DNA of 64,000 nt from assembly GCA_965227265.1 (NCBI GenBank), contig OZ245738.1, forward strand, positions 1,612,001-1,676,000. The letters run 5' to 3'. The stretch is from UBA2336 sp965227265 (lineage in GTDB: Bacteria > Bacteroidota > Bacteroidia > Cytophagales > Cyclobacteriaceae). This document shows positions 1 to 10,103 of the stretch, one piece after another. Every line of letters begins with the position of its first letter. Position 1 is the first letter of the stretch. The notes below the pieces were generated by a model. It was not told the DNA's origin and did no database searches. It saw only the letters and a program-made list of their open reading frames with translations. The position numbers and the translations under genes are program-made.

Positions 1-49
1 ATTGATTACGTTTCCGTAAAGCAAAGCGTTTTAAGATATCAGTAATTAA

Positions 50-439
50 ATGGAATCTATTCGTAGTCATATCGATATGAAAATCTTCCTGGTGGATGAT
101 GATGCCTTTAATCTGAAGATCACCAAATTTCATTTAAATCGTATAGGATTTAAGAACGTTACGCTGTTTGATAACGGAATGGATTGCTTAAAAAAACTTG
201 AACTTAAACCCGACATAATTTTCCTGGATCAATACATGGACAGCGTACAGGGAATTGACGTACTCAAAGAAATCCGACTACTTGATCCTGAAATAATTGT
301 TGTAATGCTTTCAGCTGAAGACAATGAACAATCGTCAATTTTCTTCAAGCAACATGGCGCATTCGACTACATCATCAAAGGAAAAGATGCTATGAATAAA
401 ATCGAAGCTGTTCTAAATAAGATCAGCCTTAAGGCATAA
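50..439 (+). CDS. Single-domain response regulator (CheY-like receiver)
   Basis: This is a stand-alone phosphoacceptor receiver with no output domain, so it probably acts through protein contacts in a His-Asp relay. Visible landmarks are the acidic pair D16/D17 in LVDDD, the phosphoacceptor D60 in IIFLD, the Thr/Ser switch position at S88 in MLSAE, and K110. Length is normal for the family. An in-frame ATG at 77 begins exactly at the first receiver strand and may be the true start. No histidine kinase is adjacent. It converges on a TonB-dependent receptor gene only 3 bp away, so the two are unlikely to be co-regulated. Confidence 0.9.
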   Translation: MESIRSHIDMKIFLVDDDAFNLKITKFHLNRIGFKNVTLFDNGMDCLKKLELKPDIIFLDQYMDSVQGIDVLKEIRLLDPEIIVVMLSAEDNEQSSIFFKQHGAFDYIIKGKDAMNKIEAVLNKISLKA

Positions 440-442
440 TCT

Positions 443-2512
443 TTATTTCAGCGCTACGCTTATTCCACCATAAAAATTGCGCAAAGGCGCAGCATTGTAG
501 TACCGCCCGCCAAAAGCATTAATATCATTTCCCAGGCTGTAGGTTTCATTTAAGAGATTATCTCCCCCAAAAAACAATCCCACTCCTACCTTATTACATT
601 TGATCATTTTCCAGTCAATCCTGGTTTGTAATAATGTATACTCGCTGGCATAAACTGAATTGGCATCATTTAATGGAATCCTGGATGTAAAAATTGATTG
701 AATGAAAACATGAAAGCGTTGCGGGAGCTTCAGAGTCAACGCTGCGGCTATATTTTTTTCTGGCACGCCTGTTAAACTATTTCCTGAATACTCTTCCCCA
801 TCTACTCTATACTCATCAAACACAAAATTATTATAGGTTAAACTTAACAGCAGGTTCAAGCCGCGGATAAATCCGGTGCTATGCTCTTTCCAGATGATGT
901 TATTAATTAGAAATTCAATTCCCTTCTGCTTCGTTCCTCCGGCATTTACAAAGATTTCCGCATCATTCGCAGCCGTTCTTCGAACAATAGCATTTGTAAG
1001 ATCATAGCGGTAGTACGATACATCAGCTTCAATTCTGCCATTCCAACGCGAGAATCTCACGCCAATTTCTTTATTCCAACCGGATTCTGCTTGCAAGCCT
1101 GAATTTATAGTTATGCCTGAGGATCTTACTTCGGCAATTGTGGGTGGAGAATATCCACGACTGATTAATATACGAATAGCAACACCAGCAATAACCTGAT
1201 AACTAAGTGCTATTCGTGGCATCCATTCATTGCCAAGCTTGTGCGTTCGAATTTCATTGGAACCATCCCGGTTAAATGCATAACGAGACTGATTTAAGCT
1301 AGCTGAAAATTCAGCACTGAATTTCTCAGCCACATCAAGCGTAAATCTTGAAAAGTAAACGAGTTGCGAAATATTTACCTTATCCTCGGTTATCGCAGAA
1401 CCTGGTGTACCGGCTAAATTTTCATAGTTTGAAATTTGCTGAACACCCCACTGCCCTTCCATCCCTGTGTATACATTTATTCTAAAGTTAGCATTCGTGT
1501 TCCCATACTGAAAATAGGTACGAAGTCCGCCATTCTTTTCATCCCGCATTTCATAATTAGTAATAAAAGGGTTTTCATAATCGGTTAACGTTCCGAAAAC
1601 AGAAATCACATGTTTAAAAGATGGGATGAGTCCGAGTTCATTGGTGATGCCTCCAAACAGAGTTGTATTGTAAATGCCGGCATGCTGTTCGACTGCACCT
1701 GGTGATATTGGCGAATTACCCGGGCGAGCAGACTGCGGGTTCTCGTCAAACTGTGTTTTGGTTAATCCGCCAGGAGTTTCATACTGCAAATCGGACAAAA
1801 TCAACGTTGCCTTCAGGCTTGATGATTCAGCATAACGAAATGCTCCCGATGCAAACACGTTCAATCGCATCATGCCGGATTGTTGACGATAACCATCTGA
1901 GCGTTGAATAGCTTCTCCAAAACTCAATTGTACTTTCTTAAAAGCTCCGCTTACAAGAGCGTTCTGACGAAACAGGCCATATGAACCTCCTGAAACATTT
2001 CCATGAACAGAGAGAGAATCACTTTTATAAGAATCGAGCAATACAACACCGCCTGAATTAGCTCCGAATAAGCTTCCATCAGGGCCTTTCAGAATCTCAA
2101 CGCGTTGGAGTAAAGAGGGATCGATCAGGTTCAAATATGTATTTCCACTCGCATCTGTGAAAGGCAGATCATTGAAATATACTTTTACATTGCGTACACC
2201 AAATGGCGAGCGCAACAAACTTCCCCGAATGGATAACCGATAGCTTCCGGGTGAACGTTCTTCCATTCGGATTCCAGGAACCATATTCAAAACCGGAAGT
2301 AATGATTGTTGGGAACCCGTTGACAAGGCTTTAGAATCCAGCACTGCCACCGATGACGGAACCCGCACGATAGGCTGTCGTGATAAGTAGCCGGTAATAA
2401 TCACCTCATTGAGATGTTGTGTTATTGTGTCAGCATCCTGACCCTGTGCAAAGTTTGCATTACATACTATGTAAGCAAAAAAGGCAACACTGAGAAGTAT
2501 TTTATTAGTCAT
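443..2512 (-). CDS. TonB-dependent outer-membrane receptor
   Basis: This is a probable outer-membrane active-transport receptor of about 689 residues. It has a Sec signal peptide (residues 1 to about 24), a TonB-box-like LNEVIITGY, and a plug domain (about 45-155, with the segment VEILKGPDGSLFGANSGG). A 22-strand-type barrel follows and ends in an aromatic-rich C-terminus. It lacks the N-terminal carboxypeptidase-D-like repeat of the SusC class, so it resembles siderophore or metal-complex receptors more than glycan ones. The ATG at 2512 is preferred over a TTG six bases upstream. The substrate cannot be told from sequence. It lies 117 bp downstream of the amylase gene on the same strand and may be transcribed separately. 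Confidence 0.9.
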   Translation of the reverse strand: MTNKILLSVAFFAYIVCNANFAQGQDADTITQHLNEVIITGYLSRQPIVRVPSSVAVLDSKALSTGSQQSLLPVLNMVPGIRMEERSPGSYRLSIRGSLLRSPFGVRNVKVYFNDLPFTDASGNTYLNLIDPSLLQRVEILKGPDGSLFGANSGGVVLLDSYKSDSLSVHGNVSGGSYGLFRQNALVSGAFKKVQLSFGEAIQRSDGYRQQSGMMRLNVFASGAFRYAESSSLKATLILSDLQYETPGGLTKTQFDENPQSARPGNSPISPGAVEQHAGIYNTTLFGGITNELGLIPSFKHVISVFGTLTDYENPFITNYEMRDEKNGGLRTYFQYGNTNANFRINVYTGMEGQWGVQQISNYENLAGTPGSAITEDKVNISQLVYFSRFTLDVAEKFSAEFSASLNQSRYAFNRDGSNEIRTHKLGNEWMPRIALSYQVIAGVAIRILISRGYSPPTIAEVRSSGITINSGLQAESGWNKEIGVRFSRWNGRIEADVSYYRYDLTNAIVRRTAANDAEIFVNAGGTKQKGIEFLINNIIWKEHSTGFIRGLNLLLSLTYNNFVFDEYRVDGEEYSGNSLTGVPEKNIAAALTLKLPQRFHVFIQSIFTSRIPLNDANSVYASEYTLLQTRIDWKMIKCNKVGVGLFFGGDNLLNETYSLGNDINAFGGRYYNAAPLRNFYGGISVALK

Positions 2513-2628
2513 GAACAATCTGCAATATGCTGAAGAGTACGGCAGACTTACAGGTAAATGGTAGGACGACCTTCTATTGACTCACAACCAAATATTTGCT
2601 TGTCAACCAATTACTCCTGAGGTTAGTC

Positions 2629-4008
2629 CTATTTCTTCAAAATAAGATAATCGTATCCTTGCATCGTTACAGATGTTACAAGAGAAACGGGAGCATCTGT
2701 CACTGCGTTTGTCCAGTTTGTATTCTGAAGTTCAGCATTCAACGCGATGGACTTCTCCGTGCTTCTAACATTCACCAGGATTAAAAACTCTTCACCATTA
2801 AAAGTCCTTTTAAAGGCAGCAATATTTGTATCAGCATAGTATTTAAAATCACCTTTTGTAAACACATCCGTTGAATTATAGATACCAAAGAATTTTTGAT
2901 ACTCCGCTTCCATGCTCTCATTGGCAGTCCAGTTAATTGGATCTTTTGTAAAGAAAGGAAGCTTAGAAGCCCGGCCTACTTCCTGGCTGCTGTAAATCAA
3001 TGGAACAGAGCTGGTAAAAATAGTAATGACAGATGCCGATGTAGCGCCTTTCGTACCTCCGAAAAATTCAACCGGAGTTCCCTCCCAGGCGGATTCATCA
3101 TGGTTAGTTGTGTAGCGTAACTTAGCTTTACCAGCCGGAATGCTGTTATACTCTGCATTATGCGTTACGAAAATCGCACTTGCATTTTTTGGCGCAGTTG
3201 TGGTATAAACCTGTTTTAAGGTTGTATAAAAATCCCAGCCATAGTTCATCTGAAACCCGGCTGTAAGATCTTCTGCCTTTGAGCCTTCACCGAGAAGAAT
3301 CAATTTTCTTCCTTCAATTGCTTGTAATTCATCAAGAGCCTGTTTCCAGAAATTAGTCGGAACAAAATCTACTGCATCGCAACGAAAGCCATCAATGTTG
3401 GCTTCAAGCACCCAATATTTCATAGATTTAATCATCTCAAGCCGCATTTCTGAATTACTGAAATTAAGATCTGCAACATCCTGCCAGTTAGTGCCTGCCG
3501 GAATAACAATATTACCACCCGCATCTTGCGTATACCATTCTTTATGGGCGGTGATCCATGGATTATCCCATGATGTATGATTCGCTACCCAGTCAATGAT
3601 CACAGCAATGTTTTTTTCATGCGCTTTAGTTACTAATTCACGAAGCTTGGCAAGGTCGCCAAACTCAGTGTTGACCTGCATGTAGTTTTTTACGGAATAC
3701 GGAGAGCCCAATCCACCCGCTGATCTTACTTGCCCAACAGGATGAATTGGCATGAGCCAAATCGTATTTATTCCGAGCGCACTTATATCATTCAAGCGAT
3801 CAATTATGCCTTGAAAATTTCCAGCAGTGCTGAATGCACGGGTGTTAATTTCATACAGAACGATTTCCTTGGGATCCGGAACAGCGGCAAACGGAGTTCC
3901 GTATTGAACGAATTCTTCCTCTTCAGGAGGTGTTACCGGCTTTTTTGGACCAACTTCATCCGGGCTACATGCCAGTATCAACAGCACAACAACAAAGCAC
4001 TTTTTCAT
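2629..4008 (-). CDS. Lipoprotein alpha-amylase family (GH13) glycoside hydrolase
   Basis: This is a secreted GH13 enzyme expected to cut alpha-1,4 glucan at the cell surface or in the periplasm. From the ATG at 4008 it carries a lipoprotein signal ending LLILAC (Cys14) and an acidic linker, PEEEEF. A TIM barrel follows with the four classical regions: DWVANH (D139-H144), GFRCDAVD (nucleophile D211), LLGEG (acid/base E241) and TTNHD (H303, D304). An ORF-extending ATG at 4038 would put ten residues before the signal peptide and is less likely. It is the last gene of the susC-susD-susE cluster, which supports starch or maltodextrin as substrate. Product specificity (amylase, neopullulanase or cyclomaltodextrinase) is not settled. 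Confidence 0.9.
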   Translation of the reverse strand: MKKCFVVVLLILACSPDEVGPKKPVTPPEEEEFVQYGTPFAAVPDPKEIVLYEINTRAFSTAGNFQGIIDRLNDISALGINTIWLMPIHPVGQVRSAGGLGSPYSVKNYMQVNTEFGDLAKLRELVTKAHEKNIAVIIDWVANHTSWDNPWITAHKEWYTQDAGGNIVIPAGTNWQDVADLNFSNSEMRLEMIKSMKYWVLEANIDGFRCDAVDFVPTNFWKQALDELQAIEGRKLILLGEGSKAEDLTAGFQMNYGWDFYTTLKQVYTTTAPKNASAIFVTHNAEYNSIPAGKAKLRYTTNHDESAWEGTPVEFFGGTKGATSASVITIFTSSVPLIYSSQEVGRASKLPFFTKDPINWTANESMEAEYQKFFGIYNSTDVFTKGDFKYYADTNIAAFKRTFNGEEFLILVNVRSTEKSIALNAELQNTNWTNAVTDAPVSLVTSVTMQGYDYLILKK

Positions 4009-4169
4009 AGCTACAAAGATCGAAAAATTAATAAGCATTATCTAATGGTTTTTGTTCCGGAATTGGGGAGGTTTTGAAGATTTCAAATAAAGGAGGGGGA
4101 AGAGATCTCATGCTAATGAATCTCCACCCCTTGCTCTCCTCTAACCTGTCTTCATCACATTTTCCGGAA

Positions 4170-5258
4170 TCAATTTTTAACAAGAGTGTATTTGTATACA
4201 TACGGTTCAACTGATTTAGTTAAATCAATTGTAACCGTATAATTAGCTGCCTCAGGAATGGTAACTGCATCATTTGTTTGGATGAGTGTTCCAACCAATT
4301 GGTTACTATTAGCTGGACCGAAATTAATATCCCAGTTGTCGTTAGCCCTGAACTTTAATGCACTGGCGGCAAGGTTAATTGTTCCTGTCCAGAGTTTTGT
4401 CTCTTCATCATAGCTCATCGGTATTGAAGTATTCCATCCTGCATCGTTACCGCCTGCAGTAGCTGGTCCAACCATTCCCCAAGTAGTGATCAATGCTGTT
4501 GAGTAGGTAGGATCCTCGGGATCAGTAAGGTCAACCATAAATTTATAGTAACCGGGAGTATTGATCTGTAATGAGTCAGCCTCATCCTCCGTAGTCAGGC
4601 CACCATCCGCTCCAGAGTAACCGTAATTAACGTGTTCAAAATCCGCCTCAGTGGTAAACAGAAATTTCGTTGCTGTGGTGACGTTCACATAGCCTTCATA
4701 TAAACCAGTTCCGGTTTTTCTAAAAATTGCTGCATCGGTATGTTCCCAGTCTTGAAATTCTCCAACCAGGTAAAGCATTGCCGGAGTCTCCGGTACAATT
4801 ATAATAAGTTCGAAAGGTGTAATGGTTGCTGTGATAATTTCAGATGTTACCTCCCCCTTTCCCAGCAATGAAGATGTTATACGAAGTTGAACAGTTACCG
4901 GTTCATTAGCTGTAACTTCTAAATTATTGATGAGAAATGTATTTATCGCACCCCATGTCAAGACAACAGTATCCTGCAGTGTTTCAGCCAAAACTTGAGC
5001 GTTTGAGAAATCATCCCCGGATAATGCAACCTCAAGCGCATAATTGACAGGAGTATTTACTCCATAATCTGCCGGACTCCACTCAAACTCTACCGTTTCG
5101 GTAAGGTTTGCTTCGGTGATAACTTTTGTGAATCCACTCGTATGACTTGTAATGTTCGCACTAACCGCATTCTCTTTTGTCTTCACCATAGTTTCATCCT
5201 TCTCGCACGAAGCCAGGATGAATACACTTAACACTATTATACTGCCTAAATTTTTCAT
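4170..5258 (-). CDS. SusE-like starch-binding outer-membrane lipoprotein
   Basis: This is a 362-residue surface lipoprotein with signal peptide and lipobox FILASC (Cys18). The N-terminal immunoglobulin-like region (about 30-145) contains the SusE-type phrase VEFEWSPADYG. Two C-terminal carbohydrate-binding-module-like repeats follow, one near LVGEFQDWEHTDAAIFRK and one near WGMVGPATAGGNDAGWNTS. The Trp-rich loops fit malto-oligosaccharide binding. It lies directly downstream of susD with a 25-bp gap, as in canonical sus loci. It would bind polymer before hydrolysis and transport. Family assignment rests on pattern and position; direct sugar specificity is inferred. Confidence 0.88.
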   Translation of the reverse strand: MKNLGSIIVLSVFILASCEKDETMVKTKENAVSANITSHTSGFTKVITEANLTETVEFEWSPADYGVNTPVNYALEVALSGDDFSNAQVLAETLQDTVVLTWGAINTFLINNLEVTANEPVTVQLRITSSLLGKGEVTSEIITATITPFELIIIVPETPAMLYLVGEFQDWEHTDAAIFRKTGTGLYEGYVNVTTATKFLFTTEADFEHVNYGYSGADGGLTTEDEADSLQINTPGYYKFMVDLTDPEDPTYSTALITTWGMVGPATAGGNDAGWNTSIPMSYDEETKLWTGTINLAASALKFRANDNWDINFGPANSNQLVGTLIQTNDAVTIPEAANYTVTIDLTKSVEPYVYKYTLVKN

Positions 5259-5283
5259 GATCTTCTACGCTTTACGGTATAGT

Positions 5284-6888
5284 TTAATAACCAGTATTTT
5301 GCTCAAGCTTTGGATTTACTGCTCTGTCAGTAACGGGAATCGGGAAGATATTTAAATGCGCATCGGTTGATTTGCCATTCTTAACATCGCCTTTCCAATC
5401 CCACAGATATGATCCGCCTGTAAATTTTCCAAAACGAATCAGGTCTGTTCTGCGATGTCCTTCCCAATACAGTTCGCGGCCACGCTCATCGAGAATAAAG
5501 TTCAGGTTGAAGTCCGCGCTTTCGATATCTCCGGAATCATCTCCGTACGCTCGTTCACGCAACTCATTAATATAGTCGATTGCCGTATTCTCATTTCCAC
5601 CAACTCCACCTCGCTCCACGGCTTCTGCATACATCAGGTAAACATCTGCGTACCGAAACATCGGGAAATCCGTATCTGCAAAGCCTGCGTCAGATGCTGC
5701 ACCGCCCGTTGAGGTGAGGTTTTTATATTTTGTACATAAGTAGCCTTCCGTAAATACTGTAGGATTACTGATCTCCAGAACTTGTCCATCTGTATAGGTC
5801 ATGATACGTGAATCTGTATCTCCGGAAATATCATCGAATGTTTCAACAAATTTATTCGTGAAGCGATTACCCGCCCAGGCACCTCCGGCTGCACCTATTC
5901 CAAAATCCGCTGCAGGATCTTGTGTGCCCCCAACAGCTGCATGAATGATGTACGTTACACCACCATAATTCTGCGTGTTCGTACCGTCTTCCGCTACCGG
6001 GAAAATGATTTCGTTACGCAACTGATCATTATCAGCGAGAAATAATTCTGAGTAGGTATCATGCAACGAATATGCGCCTGAATTAATGATCAGGTTACAA
6101 TAGGTAAGAACATCTGTATTGTGATCACTATCATCGCCCAGGTAAACCTCTGCGTTCAGATATAATTTTGCAAGCAGCATCCACGCAGCGGCACGATCAG
6201 CACGGGCATATTCATTTGTCTTCGGATCGGCTAGTGTTGGTAAAATATCTAGCAATTCAGACTCGACATAATCGAATAAATCAGCCCGACTAATTTGATC
6301 CGGAAGAAAAGCGCCTGTTTTATCTTTCTCTGTTACGAATGGAACATTGCCCCAAAGATCCAGTGCAAAATAATAGTATAGAGCCCGCATAAACCGTGCT
6401 TCTGCAACATACTGTCGCACGTCATCTTTCATGTCGGCTGATAAGCCATCAATGCGCGGTGGAACTTCGCGGATGTATTCATTACAAAAGGCGATGTTGA
6501 TAAAAACGCGTTGGTATAATAATTTATTAAATACATTTTGTGCAGTCCATGTATGTCCGTGAAATGAAAGAACTTCGGCATTACCCCACGCACTGATAGC
6601 TTCATCTGTTGTGAGCTCCTGGGCCATAAAGTAAGTTCTGAGAAATGAAGTTTCACCTTCATCCGGATTTGAAATCTCCGGCTGACCATATTGGCCGCGT
6701 TGACCTGTAAGGTTTAGCCCGGCATAAAGTTTTGCCAGGAATTGCTTATACGATTCAGGATTTCTAAAAATACGATCCGCTGTTGTGATCTGCTTATTCA
6801 AGGGTTCTCTTTCCAGATCTCCAATACATGCGCTGGCAATCCACCCTGTCATGATAATTGCAAGCATTGAAATTTTATATCTATTCAT
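5284..6888 (-). CDS. SusD/RagB-like nutrient-binding outer-membrane lipoprotein
   Basis: This 534-residue lipoprotein forms the lid of the SusCD importer. It has a signal peptide with lipobox IASAC (Cys21) followed by the typical early sequence DLEREPLNKQ. The helical TPR-like core includes YVAEARFMRALYYYFAL. The C-terminal RagB/SusD signature region contains LDERGRELYWEGHRRTDLIR and ends NIFPIPVTDRAVNPKLEQN. Its start lies 11 bp after the susC stop, indicating one transcript. Length and motif order are complete, with no sign of decay. Confidence 0.96.
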   Translation of the reverse strand: MNRYKISMLAIIMTGWIASACIGDLEREPLNKQITTADRIFRNPESYKQFLAKLYAGLNLTGQRGQYGQPEISNPDEGETSFLRTYFMAQELTTDEAISAWGNAEVLSFHGHTWTAQNVFNKLLYQRVFINIAFCNEYIREVPPRIDGLSADMKDDVRQYVAEARFMRALYYYFALDLWGNVPFVTEKDKTGAFLPDQISRADLFDYVESELLDILPTLADPKTNEYARADRAAAWMLLAKLYLNAEVYLGDDSDHNTDVLTYCNLIINSGAYSLHDTYSELFLADNDQLRNEIIFPVAEDGTNTQNYGGVTYIIHAAVGGTQDPAADFGIGAAGGAWAGNRFTNKFVETFDDISGDTDSRIMTYTDGQVLEISNPTVFTEGYLCTKYKNLTSTGGAASDAGFADTDFPMFRYADVYLMYAEAVERGGVGGNENTAIDYINELRERAYGDDSGDIESADFNLNFILDERGRELYWEGHRRTDLIRFGKFTGGSYLWDWKGDVKNGKSTDAHLNIFPIPVTDRAVNPKLEQNTGY

Positions 6889-6899
6889 AATGATGCTGA

Positions 6900-9866
6900 T
6901 TAGAATGTACAGTTAAGATTTAATAAGAAAGCACGCGTACGCGGGAAGAAGTTATTATCAACTCCTCCTGATATCTCCGGATCAAGTCCCGAATATTTAG
7001 TGATGACAAATGCATTCTGAACACCGGCACCAACCCTAATTGTCAGTTTATCCTTAACAATATTGGAGAACGTGTACCCTACATTGATATTATCCAGGCG
7101 GAAGTATGAAGCATTTTCTATATAGTAATCTGAAAAACGGGTATTCACTGCATTGGTGAACTTGGTGTCGTCCGCTGCTGTACTCATGTTGCGTATGTAT
7201 CCAAGCGAACTGTATAAGGCAAGGTATGTGCTACCTGCAGCTACACTATTATATACATAATTGTTAAGGCTTGCTCTTCCTGAAAGTGAAAGATCCAGGT
7301 TTTTGTAACGCACCCTGGAATTGATACCCATATAAACAGTTGCGTCAGGCTTTTTGTAGATGTATCGATCTTCTGTATTGACAACACCATCGTTGTTACG
7401 ATCCACAAAAACATTTTCAATAGGTTTTCCATTAGCATCATAAACCTGCTGATAAACGTAATACGAAGCCCTGGAATATCCAATCTTATGAATCTGAACC
7501 TCACCAACGGGAACAGATGTATTTGGATCATCTGTCAAATTCAATTTGGTAACTTCATTTTTATTAAACGTAATGTTGTAGCCTACATTCCATTCCCACT
7601 CATCGTTTGATACTACCTCGGCATTAATACCCAGTTCAATACCTGTATTACTGATGCTTCCCACGTTTGTAGTTAAAAAAGGTGAAAAGTTTGTTCCCAC
7701 AGGAACATCAATGTATGCAATGAGATCTTTCGTTTTTCTATGATAAACATCCAACGATCCGGTTATTCTGTTTTCGAATAATCCATAGTCAAGACCAATG
7801 TTCACCGTAGTTGTAGTTTCCCAGCGAATATTTGCATCGTATGGATTCGGACGAAGCGTGTTATAATAGGTATTTCCAAATCGATAGCGCGCAGCAGGAT
7901 CACTTATGGTATAGGTTGGCAAATAGGGATAATCACCGCCAGCAATGTCCTGCTGCCCCGTAATTCCATAACCCACCCTGAGTTTCAGATCAGAGATAGT
8001 TTCGACAGATTTCAGAATTCCTTCTTCCTTGATTTTCCAGGCAAAGGCAACAGATGGAAATATTCCCCACGGTGTTCCTTCAGGACCGCCAAACCGGGAA
8101 GTTGCATCCGCACGAAGCGTACCGGTTAAGAGGTATTTATTTTTGAATGTATAATTTGCTCTGCCAAAAAAGGAAAGCAGCACATAATCGGTTTCATAAA
8201 CATTCGTGCGCTCCGCGGATTCACCAATCGCATTCATAGTAGAATCAGCACCGGAAGAATGAAAGTATGCGTATGAATATCCGCCTGTAACATCAAATTT
8301 GCTATCGATTGATTTCAGATCTTTTGAATAATTGAGATAGAAATCTAAAAGTTTATTATTCATTTTACCCTGATACGGATTGTAACGTCCGCCTTCTACG
8401 GTTGGCTGATAAACCCATTGTGTTTTATCTTTCACATTATTATGTCCGACTGATTCGGATACATCATATGCCAAGTTTAACGTAGCGGTTAATCCTTTTA
8501 TAAGAGGAATTGCATAATCAAGTTTAACATTTCCAATGCTACGCTTTACGCGCGAAGTGTTATCAGTAAGTTCTAACCGGGCAACAGGATTGGCAGGCCC
8601 AAGCAATACAGGATCTCCGTTTATTCCCGATCCCGTTGTAGTCCAGGTCGTATATCCTCTGTATCGGGTATTCCCGTTGTGAACCGGTTGTGTTGGGTCG
8701 TATGCAATAGCATCTCCAATGGCAGCCTGGTCGGCAAAGTTGTTATCATTGATCATTCCTTTCACGTTAATACTTACTTTGAGCGCATCGTTGAAAAAAG
8801 AAGGATCCAAGCCAATAGAAGCTGTAGTACGCTCAAAATTGTAAGTCTTTAGGATGCCATCGGTATTGTTATATCCAATAGAAACCCGGTAAGGCAACTT
8901 CTTAAATGCTGTGCCAGTCGCGCTGATACTATGATCCATGCCTACAGCATTCTGATAAATTTCCTTTTGCCAATCCGTATTGGCATCACCCAACATAGTT
9001 GGCGCAGGATGACCAGGAATACTTCCGTATTGTGAATTGATAAGATTTCTAAATTCATCACCCGAATACACCTCAAGTTTCTTAGGTGTTGTATAAAGGG
9101 TAGCGGTTGCGTTATAATTGAGCTTAAGACCTCTGCTACCGCGCTTTGTTGTGATCATGATTACACCATTAGAAGCTCGCAGTCCGTAAATAGCCGTGGC
9201 CGATGCATCTTTCAATACAGTAAAAGTTTCTATATCGTTCGGGTTGATAGTTGATAAAATATTAGCTGAACCACCTAAATCTGAGTTTGTAATCGGAACG
9301 TTATCGATAACAATCAGTGGATCATTGCTTGCGCTGAGCGATGATCCACCGCGAATACGAATGGTAGAGGTGTTACCCGGTGCTCCACTAATAGACGTAA
9401 TGGACACCCCGGCAATTTTACCGGCAATCAATTCCTGAGGCGAGTTGACTACCCCTTTATTAAAATCTCTTGAGCGAAGTGCCGTTACCGAACCTGTTGC
9501 ATCTGATTTTTTTACCGTTCCATAACCAATAACTACTACTTCTTCAAGGTTGGCGACATCCGGTGCCAGTGTAATGTTAAGATTGCTCAGATTTCCGACA
9601 ACTACCTCCTGGCTTGCGTATCCTACAAAGGAGAAGACTAGTACAGAAAATTCACCACTTACCTGAAGGGAGAACTGACCGTTTCCATCTGAAATAGCTC
9701 CGTTACTGGTGCCTTTTTCTAAAATACTAACGCCCGGCATGAGCGCTTTCTCGTCTCCGGAAGTTACAGAGCCAGTAACCGTCCGACTTTGTGACCAGGC
9801 CATTGAAGTAAGGCAGCAAAGCATGATCAGTGAGCAGTACTTCAAAATATTAAGGGTTTTTACCAT
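6900..9866 (-). CDS. SusC/RagA family TonB-linked outer-membrane transporter
   Basis: This is the barrel component of a SusCD glycan importer, about 988 residues from the ATG at 9866. It has a signal peptide ending near AWSQ, a carboxypeptidase-D-like beta-sandwich (about 25-100), a TonB-box-like EEVVVIGYG, and a plug with the SusC signatures NSPQELIAGKIAGVSI and TVLKDASATAIYGLRASNGV. A full barrel ends NLNCTF. The ATG at 9893 would place nine extra residues ahead of the signal peptide and is less favoured. It heads the susC-susD-susE-amylase run. A 237-bp upstream gap presumably holds its promoter, but I could not pick out an operator there. Confidence 0.96.
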   Translation of the reverse strand: MVKTLNILKYCSLIMLCCLTSMAWSQSRTVTGSVTSGDEKALMPGVSILEKGTSNGAISDGNGQFSLQVSGEFSVLVFSFVGYASQEVVVGNLSNLNITLAPDVANLEEVVVIGYGTVKKSDATGSVTALRSRDFNKGVVNSPQELIAGKIAGVSITSISGAPGNTSTIRIRGGSSLSASNDPLIVIDNVPITNSDLGGSANILSTINPNDIETFTVLKDASATAIYGLRASNGVIMITTKRGSRGLKLNYNATATLYTTPKKLEVYSGDEFRNLINSQYGSIPGHPAPTMLGDANTDWQKEIYQNAVGMDHSISATGTAFKKLPYRVSIGYNNTDGILKTYNFERTTASIGLDPSFFNDALKVSINVKGMINDNNFADQAAIGDAIAYDPTQPVHNGNTRYRGYTTWTTTGSGINGDPVLLGPANPVARLELTDNTSRVKRSIGNVKLDYAIPLIKGLTATLNLAYDVSESVGHNNVKDKTQWVYQPTVEGGRYNPYQGKMNNKLLDFYLNYSKDLKSIDSKFDVTGGYSYAYFHSSGADSTMNAIGESAERTNVYETDYVLLSFFGRANYTFKNKYLLTGTLRADATSRFGGPEGTPWGIFPSVAFAWKIKEEGILKSVETISDLKLRVGYGITGQQDIAGGDYPYLPTYTISDPAARYRFGNTYYNTLRPNPYDANIRWETTTTVNIGLDYGLFENRITGSLDVYHRKTKDLIAYIDVPVGTNFSPFLTTNVGSISNTGIELGINAEVVSNDEWEWNVGYNITFNKNEVTKLNLTDDPNTSVPVGEVQIHKIGYSRASYYVYQQVYDANGKPIENVFVDRNNDGVVNTEDRYIYKKPDATVYMGINSRVRYKNLDLSLSGRASLNNYVYNSVAAGSTYLALYSSLGYIRNMSTAADDTKFTNAVNTRFSDYYIENASYFRLDNINVGYTFSNIVKDKLTIRVGAGVQNAFVITKYSGLDPEISGGVDNNFFPRTRAFLLNLNCTF

Positions 9867-10103
9867 AGGTATTAAGATTGGGTTCGAATACATGCAAACC
9901 GTTACTAAAATTCAGTTTCCGGAATCGTTTGCAGAAGCTACAAAGAAACTCGCCCAGGGAGGGTTCAGTCAACTCATTTGGAAAAAATCAAGATAATTTA
10001 AGTGGCAAAACCCACCTAACATATTTATAGTCAATGAATTGCAATAAAATCGACTAAAAAAAAATCTTTGTGTTTTATAGCCACTACCGCGCTGAATGAC
10101 GCT

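Noticed and set aside
2513..2628. Riboswitch (cobalamin or TPP type) upstream of the TonB-dependent receptor
   Set aside because: None of the conserved riboswitch core sequences is visible in the gap.
4028..4210. 60-codon minus-strand frame between susE and the amylase gene
   Set aside because: It overlaps the susE end and the amylase start, has no protein-like pattern, and the region is better read as an intergenic gap.
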